10,653 bases of DNA, taken from Candidatus Thalassarchaeaceae archaeon. Its GTDB lineage: Archaea > Thermoplasmatota > Poseidoniia > Poseidoniales > Thalassarchaeaceae. The position numbers were made by a program, and so were the translations under genes. Every line of letters begins with the position of its first letter. Positions within the stretch are counted from its first letter, which is position 1. The DNA lies in contig JASLJW010000080.1 in assembly GCA_030747885.1 (NCBI GenBank), forward strand, positions 1 to 10,653, in the 5' to 3' direction. This document shows positions 1 to 8,700 of the stretch, piece after piece. The notes beneath the pieces are model-generated. The model was not told the DNA's origin, searched no databases, and worked only from the letters and a program-made list of their open reading frames with translations.

Positions 1-68
1 CTGTTGAGCAGTATGTTTCGGATGTTCGTTCACATGATTTCCCGAACAATGACGAACAATATGAATGA
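1..68 (+). CDS. panB: 3' end of a probable ketopantoate hydroxymethyltransferase (PanB), partial
   Basis: The last 21 codons of a plus-strand gene are present in frame 3, ending in TGA at 66-68. The peptide reads VEQYVSDVRSHDFPNNDE followed by QYE, and the two bases before it (ct) could complete an Ala codon. From memory of the family, PanB proteins such as that of E. coli end in a helix and tail of the form AVxQYxxEVxSGxYPxxEHSF. The shared spacing of V-x-Q-Y, [DE]-V-x-S, [FY]-P and the acidic/aromatic end is what I rely on. PanB transfers a hydroxymethyl group from methylenetetrahydrofolate to 2-oxoisovalerate in pantothenate/CoA synthesis, in the cytoplasm. The gene converges on the surface-protein operon with 2 bp between stop codons and is probably functionally unrelated to it. 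No catalytic residue lies in the fragment, so the call rests on the tail alone. Confidence 0.6.
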   Translation, partial: VEQYVSDVRSHDFPNNDEQYE

Positions 69-70
69 CC

Positions 71-2254
71 CTACCAGCCAGTATCCCACTCTTCAGATTC
101 TGAAATTGGCTCATCTTTTTGCGAATCTATCTCTTGAGAACGCATTGAATCAATCTGCTGTCTAGTCCAACCAGATGAAAGCAATTGCTCATCAGTCCAC
201 TGTAAAGGTCCAGATACAGGGGCAGGAAAAGCATCAGGCAATTCAGAACTCATCAAAGGACGAGAGGCATTTTGAGGGGAAATAGGTGAGTGCGTTTGAG
301 GTATCTGAGATGGAGCGGGAGCAACAGGGGGAGGAGTTGCGGTTTCAGTCTGAATTGATTCAGATGTCGTAGTAACATTCTCCATTTTCCGTTCCTTTAT
401 CATCTCCTTTGTCTTTCGGTCAGCGGCAAGTAATACACCTAGAATCATCAATAGAACTAGGACACCGCCAACTATTGCCGCACCTGCATCCGATCCAAAC
501 AAACCATCCATGAGTGTAGATTCGATTGTTACATATTCCAGACCATAACCATCATCATATCTACCTTCTAAGCGAACCTCTCCTTCTCCCTTCAAATCCA
601 AAATCCACCGTCCTTCGACACATTCCATTTCACCTGCCGAAGTATCAAATTCAACTGCACATACTGCAATCGTCACCTTGTTGTTCGCAACATCATAGGC
701 ACGCACATCTACTTCAACAGTCTGACCTTGCTTCAATTCCCCCTTGATATCAAATTCAAGGGTATGGGGTGGGCCAGGAAGTACTCCAATTAGAAGAGGC
801 CAAGATGTATCCCCAATCGTTGCAGTAATCTGTACAGTCCCAACACCCTCTGCTAGATAGACAAAACTCCCAGTTCCTGCAGACGATGCCTCAATCGAAC
901 CAAAACCCGTTGGAACTGTCCATTCAACATCTACTGGATAAGATGAACCTGCTAGATCAAATCCCTTGACGCTCAGATTGAGTTCCAAACCTGTCTGTAC
1001 CGATAAAGCAAGATCTCCATCGGTACGGACCTCGATGTATGATGGTACTCCTTGTTCTACTTCGATAGTTGCTGAAGTTACTCTTGAACCAAGTGTGGCA
1101 ACAATCCGATGTTGCCCAGGAATTGTCGGTGTGAAACTGTAGGTAAGCGAATTAATAGATGATTCAGGGGAATTACCTTCAACAATCGACCATACTAGAC
1201 CAGTCAAATCTACTGAATTACCATCTGCATCAAAACCTCTAGGATTTAGATCAAATGGGGCATCGACTGGGATAGTGGTTGAATGCCCATCAATCTCCAA
1301 AGAAATCAATCGACCTGGGTTGACGACAAAACTGATTGAGGCTGTTCGAATTATGGAAGGCGTAATCGGATCTTCTGCTTCTGCTAGAATTGTAACTAGG
1401 CCTTCAAGAGTTGCTTCAAACGAAACTATTGAACCAAAGCTAGAATTGAGTCCAGAGAGGCCATTTTCAAGCTCCCATGAAGCATTAGCAGACCATCGAT
1501 TCCCTCGAATATCCTCCCATTGAGATTCGAGTATTAATGTGTCATCAGCAGTAATTCCACTAAGTGGAGAAGATGAAGAAATGGCGAGACGTCGAGCTGA
1601 GCCGTGAGTAACTATTACTTCCATTTCTGCAATAAAACCACCATCTTCGACAATTAATGTCTGATTTCCATCATGATTAGGCGTCCAACGAAAACTACCG
1701 CCTTGTAACAATTCAAGTGATGATCCTTCAGGCAATGTCCAGTTACTAGTAGGGACCACAATCGCCTGACGGTATCCTTGCTGATCTACTCTTTCAAGAA
1801 TTAAATCGATTGATTCATCCGCAGTTACTTCTACATCATCGGTTGCAAGTTCTAATCCCACGACTGTTCCAATGACCACATTAATTGTGACTGTTCGATT
1901 GACATTTCCAGAACAAATCCAAACTGATGCTTGTCCAAGCCCAGATGGAGAAAAACGGAACTGGTCTCCACCCAACATCACTGTGGACCCCCCATTTGAA
2001 CCATGATCGTAACCTGCGGAAACTGGATTCCCTGAACCATCTTTCAGAGTGAAAGAGAAATCTTGAACCTCATCTGCTGAAAGAATAACTGGACCTGGAG
2101 GGAGTATCTCAATCGATTGAACCGCGGTACTTCCTGAACATGACCGTCCAGATGTTGAAAGGGGAATTGAGGAATCATCAAGTGGTTCTTGAGGGGGCAA
2201 ATGAGAGACAAGAAGGATGGCGATAAGGGCTACCATCAACCTAGACGTGTCCAT
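71..2254 (-). CDS. Membrane-anchored Ig-like repeat surface protein with Trp-rich cytoplasmic tail (gene C)
   Basis: The 727-residue protein is probably exported and anchored by its C-terminus. Residues 1-18 form a short signal peptide or signal anchor (MDTSRL, then MVALIAILLVSHL). Six Ig-like (Big-type) modules follow at about 43-129, 131-217, 219-313, 315-401, 403-492 and 494-578. A transmembrane helix spans about 590-611, followed by the basic stop-transfer stretch ADRKTKEMIKERK, which puts the tail in the cytoplasm. The tail is Pro/Ser/Thr/Gln-rich and carries WTDEQLLSSGWTRQQI at 686-701, then an acidic end finishing WDTGW. Cys39/Cys114 and Cys532/Cys545 could form disulfides inside modules 1 and 6. 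Unlike the two upstream paralogues it has no DNRLRE module. It overlaps the end of gene B by 19 nt, so the two are probably co-translated. The exact function is not recognised; a surface adhesion or sensing role is inferred. Confidence 0.9.
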   Translation of the reverse strand: MDTSRLMVALIAILLVSHLPPQEPLDDSSIPLSTSGRSCSGSTAVQSIEILPPGPVILSADEVQDFSFTLKDGSGNPVSAGYDHGSNGGSTVMLGGDQFRFSPSGLGQASVWICSGNVNRTVTINVVIGTVVGLELATDDVEVTADESIDLILERVDQQGYRQAIVVPTSNWTLPEGSSLELLQGGSFRWTPNHDGNQTLIVEDGGFIAEMEVIVTHGSARRLAISSSSPLSGITADDTLILESQWEDIRGNRWSANASWELENGLSGLNSSFGSIVSFEATLEGLVTILAEAEDPITPSIIRTASISFVVNPGRLISLEIDGHSTTIPVDAPFDLNPRGFDADGNSVDLTGLVWSIVEGNSPESSINSLTYSFTPTIPGQHRIVATLGSRVTSATIEVEQGVPSYIEVRTDGDLALSVQTGLELNLSVKGFDLAGSSYPVDVEWTVPTGFGSIEASSAGTGSFVYLAEGVGTVQITATIGDTSWPLLIGVLPGPPHTLEFDIKGELKQGQTVEVDVRAYDVANNKVTIAVCAVEFDTSAGEMECVEGRWILDLKGEGEVRLEGRYDDGYGLEYVTIESTLMDGLFGSDAGAAIVGGVLVLLMILGVLLAADRKTKEMIKERKMENVTTTSESIQTETATPPPVAPAPSQIPQTHSPISPQNASRPLMSSELPDAFPAPVSGPLQWTDEQLLSSGWTRQQIDSMRSQEIDSQKDEPISESEEWDTGW
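521..2128 (-). other. Array of six Ig-like (Big-type) modules in gene C
   Basis: The signature Asp residues are 72 (KDGSGNPV), 157 (VDQQGYRQ), 248 (EDIRGNRW), 342 (FDADGNSV), 433 (FDLAGSSY) and 521 (YDVANNKV), spaced 85, 91, 94, 91 and 88 residues apart. Linkers NPGRL, EQGVP and LPGPP mark the starts of modules 4, 5 and 6. The same signature and linkers occur in genes A and B, which supports a common origin of the three arrays. Confidence 0.82.
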
Positions 2255-5200
2255 GATCCTCCCTCATCAACTTGCCAATAACTCGTATTACCTGCCCCAT
2301 CATGATACCATCCAGTCTGTCCTTGTATAGTTCCCTCACAAGCAGCCATCACCCCTGTAGAAACTGGTTCTTGTGGGACATGATTTTCGGGCTCTGGTTC
2401 AATATTGACCGCTTTTGCAGGTGCATCTTGTACTGGAGCCTCATCATTATCCAATCCCTTTGGCCTTGGGGGTGCCTGAATAGGATTGGATACTGAAGGT
2501 TGGATATTTGATTGTGGAGTTTGGTTCATCTGAGCTTGATGTGAGATAGTTGTTGCTGCACCCATGGCAGCCATGTTTGCAGAATTCTGCCTATCTTGAG
2601 AGGCCCCCCACGAAGGAGACATGGATGCAGAAGAACGATGCCGGCCCCTTCGATGTGATGAAGTGCCGAATGCAGAAGACGGAGGAGCACTGAATGACAC
2701 TCCAGCGGGTGGAGAGGAAGATGCTGTACTTTCATCAGAATTAGGTTCTTCTTCGTAAATTTCGTCTGCTTCGTTCCGGAATCTAGGTAAGAGTACCAAC
2801 ATCACTGCTAGCAAAAGTACTACTGAAACTGAACCAATAGCAATTTGGCCCATGGTTGAATCAGTCAGCATTGAAAGAGCACTTGGTGAAGCCGTAACGA
2901 AGATAGTTTGTTCTAATTCCAGATATTTTACTGTAAATGGTACATTCTCTCCATAGCCATCTATCTCAATTCGCCAAATATTTGATTGAAGGTGTTCTGC
3001 ATCTCCAACCTTTGTTTCTACAACAATCTGTGAGGGGGCGACTGAAATTTGATTCCCAGACGCATCCAAAACAAGTACACCAAAATCAACAATATCTCCC
3101 TCTGAAAGTGTACTTCGTTTCTCTTCGTCTATTTCTATTGAAATTCGATCAGGCACACCTGGTTCTACAGTTATTGAAAGGGTGACATCTGCCACTCCTT
3201 TTCTAGCAATCAAAGTCCATGACCCAGTCTTACCAACTTCGTAGATGTATTCTCCAGGTGAATCTCCAGAGATAATTTGTCCTGCATCTTGCAATATACT
3301 CCATGTTACTCCATCAATTGGATTCTCGTTGCCTGCTAAATCTACTCCTGAGACAGTAAGGATCACAGCACTTCCACCTGGCAGCGGCCCATTTGAAAAA
3401 TCATGAGAAATCGAAAGACTCTGTGGGAGGCCTGAAAGAACGAGTAAGTCAACCCTAGCAGCACGACCTGCAGCCATCCCTTCAATTTGGACATCACCCA
3501 CTAAAGTGGGAAAGAACACATTTCCTGCATCTCGAATCTCTGAGGTCATATCTTCCCCATTGACTGTCCAATTAAATTGGAGCCCAGTTATTGGATTATC
3601 AAGTGAATCAAAACCCATAGGAAGTAACTCTAGAGAATCATCAGTGGTCATAGTAATTCCATCGCCCTCAAAAGAGACTCGAACAAGGCGTCCAGGAATA
3701 ACATCGAAGGTGCGTGTCGCAGTATATTGAACTCCATCTTCTGTTGCAACTGCCTGTAAGGTTACTGTTCCAATTTGTAATGGTGTGAATGTTGCACCAT
3801 TTGCGAAAACAACAGGATTTGGACCACCGTCTGAATTGCTCCAAACTGCATCCAATATTCTCTGATTGCCCAAGGAATCTTGCGCCTTCATCTGGAGAAA
3901 TGATTCCTCCCCTGCCTGCAATGTATTAGAATCAGAATCGATTAACACGCTAGAAATGCCACCTGCACCTACTTCGATATCAATTGTATCTGTAAGGTTC
4001 TCATAATCCACGCGTACCCAATATGTCCCAATGTCTCTTGGTAACCATTCTGTGGTTCCATTTTCTCCATTTCTAAAACCACCATCTTCTGTAGTCCAAG
4101 CCGAGAGTGGAATTTGCATTTCAACCTCATTTCCATACGCATCAATCCACAATACAGGAATAGGCACGGCCTCATCTGCAGCTACTGTTCTATTTGGGTG
4201 GACAAGCGAAATACTCAGTGGGTCCCCTACAGTAACTTCAACTTCAGTTGATCCGGATGCTCCAAGTGTGGCTTGACAATCTATTGTCCAAGTTCCAACG
4301 GCTGCTCCAGTATACATTCCTGAAAAATCAACAGTTCCTGAACCAACTGTGTAAGTTAGGTCGCCGGCTAATGCCAATTCAACAGGGTTCCCTAGCCCAT
4401 CAACTGCAATTGGTAATACAGATATTCTTTCTCCAGAAGAAACGGTAAGATTCTGCGGCATCAACAAGGCGGCCGGAACACCTGCAACTAATGTTACATT
4501 CGTCCATGCAGTTAATCCTGCAGCAGATGCATCGACTCTATGAGTGCCAACTTCAGTGATTTCATAGGTCCCATTGGAATGAATTGTGCCCGCATCTGCA
4601 GACCACTGTGGAGAGGCAGGGAATTCATTTCCTTTCATGTCTGAATACAAGGCAGATAATTGAATCTCAACTCCAACAGGAAAAGTTGCATTCGATGGAG
4701 ATATAGACATTGATACAGGAACACCCGGGGTAACCAATAGAATGATGCAATTCGTAATGCCATTGATTGTTTCAGCACAAACAAATTCGAGGCCTGAGAA
4801 TTGAGGGGTAAACAAACCACTAGGGTCTACTGTACCAGTTCCCCCCATAAGATTCCAAGTTACTGGAGATGAAGAGATGCTACCATCTGCATGTCTGACC
4901 TGAGCTTTCAATGGAGTATCTGAATCGGCCGATGCTTGACCAAATCTTGGCTCAATATCCACCCATTCAGGATCTACTGATGAGAGCGCAGGGGGATTAG
5001 ACCATTGTACTAGAATATTCCAAGTTGGACGAACAAATGATAGAGAAGCATCAGAGGAAAAAACAGACAGTGATGAAGGCAAGTAGGTGTCATTATTCCA
5101 TGCTGCACTCATTACCATTACACCAACAAAACCACCATTTCCTTGAGCATTTCTAGCCTGCCCAACTCTCAAATTTTCAGTTATATCCAATGACAAAGTT

Positions 5201-5730
5201 GTGGCCGAGGAATCTGTGACAACGAATGTATCGGGGCCACCCGAATCTGAATTGGAATCGGCACCTGGTTCAGTCCATGGGACGGCAGGAGTTGCTCCAA
5301 TCCAACTAGGATCCACCCAATCACGATAGGTCATGAAACTCATGACACTAGTTTCACCCAAAGGAGCAGTATGGATTGTTAATTCTAGAGTTGCTTCGAC
5401 AATTGTAGCATTATTCCAAAATCCAACTGTTGAGAGATCTAAACCAAATAGGCCACGTTCTTGAGTCCCATTCAAAGGATCTGAACCAATTGTAATCGTT
5501 TCAGAACTGGTATTCACCTGAGTTGGTAAATCACTCCTGATTGAAGCATCACTGAAACCACCCGTCCCATCATCTTGATACTGAATTGTCCAAGTTCCAT
5601 TTCCATTATCTGTCTCAATAGGAGCATATGATTTCTGGACATCTAATAACTCATATTCAGGAGCCCATGTAGAGGTTCCTAAAAGGAACATAGAGACAAG
5701 AAACAGCACTAGGCCGACTTTTCTGGACAT
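2236..5730 (-). CDS. Secreted, membrane-anchored DNRLRE plus Ig-like repeat surface protein (gene B)
   Basis: The 1164-residue protein starts with a signal peptide (1-22: MSRK, a hydrophobic core, then a probable cut after STWA). Residues about 45-245 form a DNRLRE/CBM96-like beta-sandwich: DASI at 61-64, an ATLEL strand near 113-117, the DWVDPSW...PWTEPG segment at 137-156 and LDITENL at 181-187. Eight Ig-like modules follow from about 250 to 946. A transmembrane helix lies at about 959-982 with a following Arg. The 180-residue cytoplasmic tail has an acidic part (993-1000), a basic patch SSHRRGRHRSS (1024-1034), a Gln/Asn/Pro-rich linker and a Trp-rich end at 1138-1164. The ATG lies 6 nt after the stop of gene A and has a GAGGA site. 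Carbohydrate or particle binding is an inference from DNRLRE modules elsewhere; no catalytic domain is seen. Confidence 0.92.
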   Translation of the reverse strand: MSRKVGLVLFLVSMFLLGTSTWAPEYELLDVQKSYAPIETDNGNGTWTIQYQDDGTGGFSDASIRSDLPTQVNTSSETITIGSDPLNGTQERGLFGLDLSTVGFWNNATIVEATLELTIHTAPLGETSVMSFMTYRDWVDPSWIGATPAVPWTEPGADSNSDSGGPDTFVVTDSSATTLSLDITENLRVGQARNAQGNGGFVGVMVMSAAWNNDTYLPSSLSVFSSDASLSFVRPTWNILVQWSNPPALSSVDPEWVDIEPRFGQASADSDTPLKAQVRHADGSISSSPVTWNLMGGTGTVDPSGLFTPQFSGLEFVCAETINGITNCIILLVTPGVPVSMSISPSNATFPVGVEIQLSALYSDMKGNEFPASPQWSADAGTIHSNGTYEITEVGTHRVDASAAGLTAWTNVTLVAGVPAALLMPQNLTVSSGERISVLPIAVDGLGNPVELALAGDLTYTVGSGTVDFSGMYTGAAVGTWTIDCQATLGASGSTEVEVTVGDPLSISLVHPNRTVAADEAVPIPVLWIDAYGNEVEMQIPLSAWTTEDGGFRNGENGTTEWLPRDIGTYWVRVDYENLTDTIDIEVGAGGISSVLIDSDSNTLQAGEESFLQMKAQDSLGNQRILDAVWSNSDGGPNPVVFANGATFTPLQIGTVTLQAVATEDGVQYTATRTFDVIPGRLVRVSFEGDGITMTTDDSLELLPMGFDSLDNPITGLQFNWTVNGEDMTSEIRDAGNVFFPTLVGDVQIEGMAAGRAARVDLLVLSGLPQSLSISHDFSNGPLPGGSAVILTVSGVDLAGNENPIDGVTWSILQDAGQIISGDSPGEYIYEVGKTGSWTLIARKGVADVTLSITVEPGVPDRISIEIDEEKRSTLSEGDIVDFGVLVLDASGNQISVAPSQIVVETKVGDAEHLQSNIWRIEIDGYGENVPFTVKYLELEQTIFVTASPSALSMLTDSTMGQIAIGSVSVVLLLAVMLVLLPRFRNEADEIYEEEPNSDESTASSSPPAGVSFSAPPSSAFGTSSHRRGRHRSSASMSPSWGASQDRQNSANMAAMGAATTISHQAQMNQTPQSNIQPSVSNPIQAPPRPKGLDNDEAPVQDAPAKAVNIEPEPENHVPQEPVSTGVMAACEGTIQGQTGWYHDGAGNTSYWQVDEGGSWTRLG
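2258..2265 (-). promoter_or_regulatory. Strong Shine-Dalgarno site supporting the ATG of gene C at 2254
   Basis: The minus strand reads GAGGGAGG, then ATC, then the ATG at 2254. The purine run is inside the last codons of gene B. GGAGG is only 3 nt from the ATG, while GAGGG in the same run is 6 nt away. This favours the upstream Met over Met7 (ATG at 2234-2236), which has only a weak AGG just before it. Confidence 0.6.
2893..4983 (-). other. Array of eight Ig-like (Big-type) modules in gene B
   Basis: Modules lie at about 250-335, 337-416, 418-502, 504-588, 592-678, 682-766, 769-857 and 859-946. Modules 2 to 8 carry the D-x-x-[GD]-N signature with Asp at 364, 444, 530, 618, 708, 797 and 889, giving spacings of 80, 86, 88, 90, 89 and 92. 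Most modules open with a P/G-rich linker such as TPGVPVSMSI, LSGLPQSLSI or EPGVPDRISI. Module 1 has a degenerate signature (HADGS). Cys318/Cys328 pair within module 1; Cys485 in module 3 is alone. Confidence 0.82.
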
Positions 5731-5736
5731 GAGTTA

Positions 5737-8700
5737 TCATTCCTCAAAGACTTCCCAATCATCCATATCAGGTGTGCGGAAATACCAGGTTCCATCATCT
5801 GTATCCTCCCACCATTCCGTACCATCCTCATCCACCGTTACTCCGTCATCATCGGCACTCTCTTCATCTGCTTCTTCAACAGCAGCAGGAGATTCGGACG
5901 GACCTGAAGCAGGACCTGAAGGGCCAGCTACGGGTCCTGAGGGTCCCGCAACCGGGCCGCTGATATCATCATCGTCATCGTAATCATCGTCATCGTCATC
6001 GTCATCGTAATCGTCATAATCATCGCCGCCACCTCTTCGAAGAATTACTACAACAAAGATGAGTAATGCAAGAACAAGAAGGCCGATTAGTCCTGCTGCG
6101 GCGTAATAGAGTGGGCCGCCCGCGGCAAAGAATCCGGGAATTGTGCCAATTGAACTAATTGCCACAGATGCGGATTCACCCTGATCTGCAACGGTAATGG
6201 AGCTTGCTCCAGATGCAATTAGAGTAATCTCCCAACTCTGAGGACCTGATGCAACATATTCGTGACCTGAAGCAACGATATATGGGTCATTCAAAGGCAC
6301 CTGATTGTTCCATTCATCGTATCCAAATGCGTAGACCAACAACACTCCCTGTTGCTCTGCTTCAGTCTTATCTGCTGTTAGAACAATATAATCCAAGTTA
6401 GCTGCAATTACTTCAACTGTCCAAATTTCTGAAAGACCATTGTGTGTGTATTCAAGTTCGTAAATTCCAACTGTGGTCTTCTTGAATACATAAGCACCAG
6501 TGTTATCATTATCGATATCCCAAACAAGAGGGTCATCCCATGATGTTTCAGCAATCTCAAATCTATTCAAGGCAGAATCCTCTGCATACAATTGCACATC
6601 TACCATTTCTCCGGCCACCATCAAATCCTTTTCAGCTACGTGCCAGATTCGAACTGCAACACCATGTGATACCTCTGCATTTATGCTGTCCTGATATCCA
6701 TTTTGAATTGCACATATTCGGTATATTCCTTCTACACCTGCTGCCCAAGAACCTGTAGATTCTACTTCGGTGGTAATTTCATCTGAATCTAATGAAGCAC
6801 CACATTCTCCAGGAGGAGTGGATACCGAGAGATCATGAATATACCATCTGAGTGAATCTGCTTCAACGATGTTTTGTTGCATATCCTTGGCAACCACTGT
6901 AAGAGAAATCGAATCATCCGCAGTCAAAGTATAATCATCTGATCCTTGAATCTCTACGTCTGCAAGATTCCCCGGTACCACAGTCACAGTCTCAGAAGCA
7001 GTGAGAGGGACAGTCGTCACACCATCAGTCCAAGTTAGAGCCGCTTGAATCGTCCAGTCTCCTTCTGTGTAAGCATAGAAATTTGCTGAAGCACCATCGA
7101 TTACAATCCAATCCTGATTCCCACCAGGAGTAGTAATCAACCAATTTTCAGGAGTTACTGGTTTCTGATTTCCTCTTTGGTCAATAACAAACGCACGTAA
7201 ATTCAGTATCTCGCCTGCTGTTGCTTGAGAGAAACCTCCAGTAACTCGAAGATCCATCTGAACAGGTGCACCATCTATGACAGAAATCACGACCTGATTT
7301 GAGATAACACCCGACACTGAGACTTGTACCCATTGCTGGCCCTTTGACCAAGGTGTCCATGATACTAGGGAAGCATTATCCTGTGAGAATGTCCCATTAT
7401 TGGAGGTCCAAACTCCATTCGCTTGTGGGAATTGGAATGTGTTGCCTCGGACGTCAACTGATGTTACAGTAAATCCAGTTGTCTCATCAGCAGTGAGTTC
7501 TGTTGAATCAGCTACCAGAATAACGTGATCAATTGCTCCAAATGTTACTTCCACACCATATGTTCCTGAGACTCCCACACTGCTGCTCGCTGTGATGGTC
7601 CAATTTCCAACGTGGTCTCCAGTAAATTCACCTGCGGAGGTTATATTTCCATTATCTACTGACCACGAGACCGTTCCTGCTTGTAGAGCAGGCATCTCAT
7701 TGAATCTTACATCTTCTACAACCCAAGTGTATGTGCAAGTAGTTCCTGCAGTCAATAATTGGCATCCTGAAACGACCAGATGATGCGGTGCTCCTGTAGA
7801 TACGACGACAGAAATTGTCTCAGAACTGGTGCCCCATGAGACAGTAATGGTCTGAGCACCAGTCAACCAAGGCATGTATACTACTGATGCAGATGGAGTT
7901 GAAGTTGATGCAGTCATTACGCCTGTTGATGTGAAGGAACCATTGGTTACTGACCAAAGAACTGTTTCGCCATCTACTTCATTGCCAAATTGGTCGACTA
8001 CGATTGCTGAAACTGAAAGATTCTGATCTGCATTCAGGGCTGCTGTTGTCTTATCTGGAATTAACTGCACCGGGGTACCATGATCTACTGAGAGAGCCAA
8101 ATTTTTGGTTACTTGTCCAAAGCGGGCTGTAATCGTTTCATTTCCGGCAATTTGTGGAGTATAAATTCCAGTACTGGAAATTGAGCCTAGATTAGAACTA
8201 CTCCATGCTACATTTCCAGTTAGTGTACTACCACTCGCATCTACCAATGTTGCAGTGAACGTAACAGATGTATCTGCATCAGTAGATGATGGTCCTGAAA
8301 TTTGAATATCGTATACGTTTGTATAATTCAATATCAATTGAGGGTGATAGGTACTATCCTCTGAATTGTCGAACTCTACCACAATGCGGCCACCTGATGT
8401 ATCTGGAGTTCCAATCAAAACTATCCCAAGAACACCATACATCGACGTCATAGCATCGCTAATGTCGAACTCAAACCATGCATTCCCGTTTGTGTTGTAT
8501 ATTCTTACAGTGTCCAATGGAGACGTTGCATAATCTACACCACTGCGCATTCCGGGAGTATCCCATGCATTACCATACGAAGCATCATCCCAGGAAGAAG
8601 ACACCTCAGAGTAATTCTGATTCAACAACATATGTGCACTTACATCAATAAATGATGTATCCGCCAAAATAACACTGTCAAGATGAATCTTCAATTTTCC

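Noticed and set aside
23..58. Inverted repeat tgttcg (23-28) / cgaaca (43-48, again 53-58) as a terminator of gene C, and the tandem cgaacaat repeat
   Set aside because: The stem is only 6 bp with a 14-nt loop and no T-run follows on either strand. It lies within the panB-like coding end, where the codons explain it.
1..165. Plus-strand frame 1 open from the edge to a TAG at 163-165
   Set aside because: It would run antisense through the coding tail of gene C, and frame 3 gives a better supported PanB-like end at 68.
4031..4276. Other plus-strand ORFs of 60-84 codons opposite genes A, B and C
   Set aside because: They are antisense shadows in long open regions, without ribosome sites, domains or conserved-looking composition.
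5729..5983. Plus-strand ORF of 84 codons rich in Ser and Gly-Pro
   Set aside because: It is the complement of the repeat-coding tail of gene A; the Ser runs come from the (GAY)n tract and the GP units from the palindrome-like ggncc codons. It has no recognisable domain.
5740..6040. Archaeosortase-type (PGF-CTERM) surface anchor at the end of gene A
   Set aside because: The helix is followed by about 100 residues of tail instead of a few basic residues, and no PGF motif precedes it, so it reads as an ordinary transmembrane anchor.
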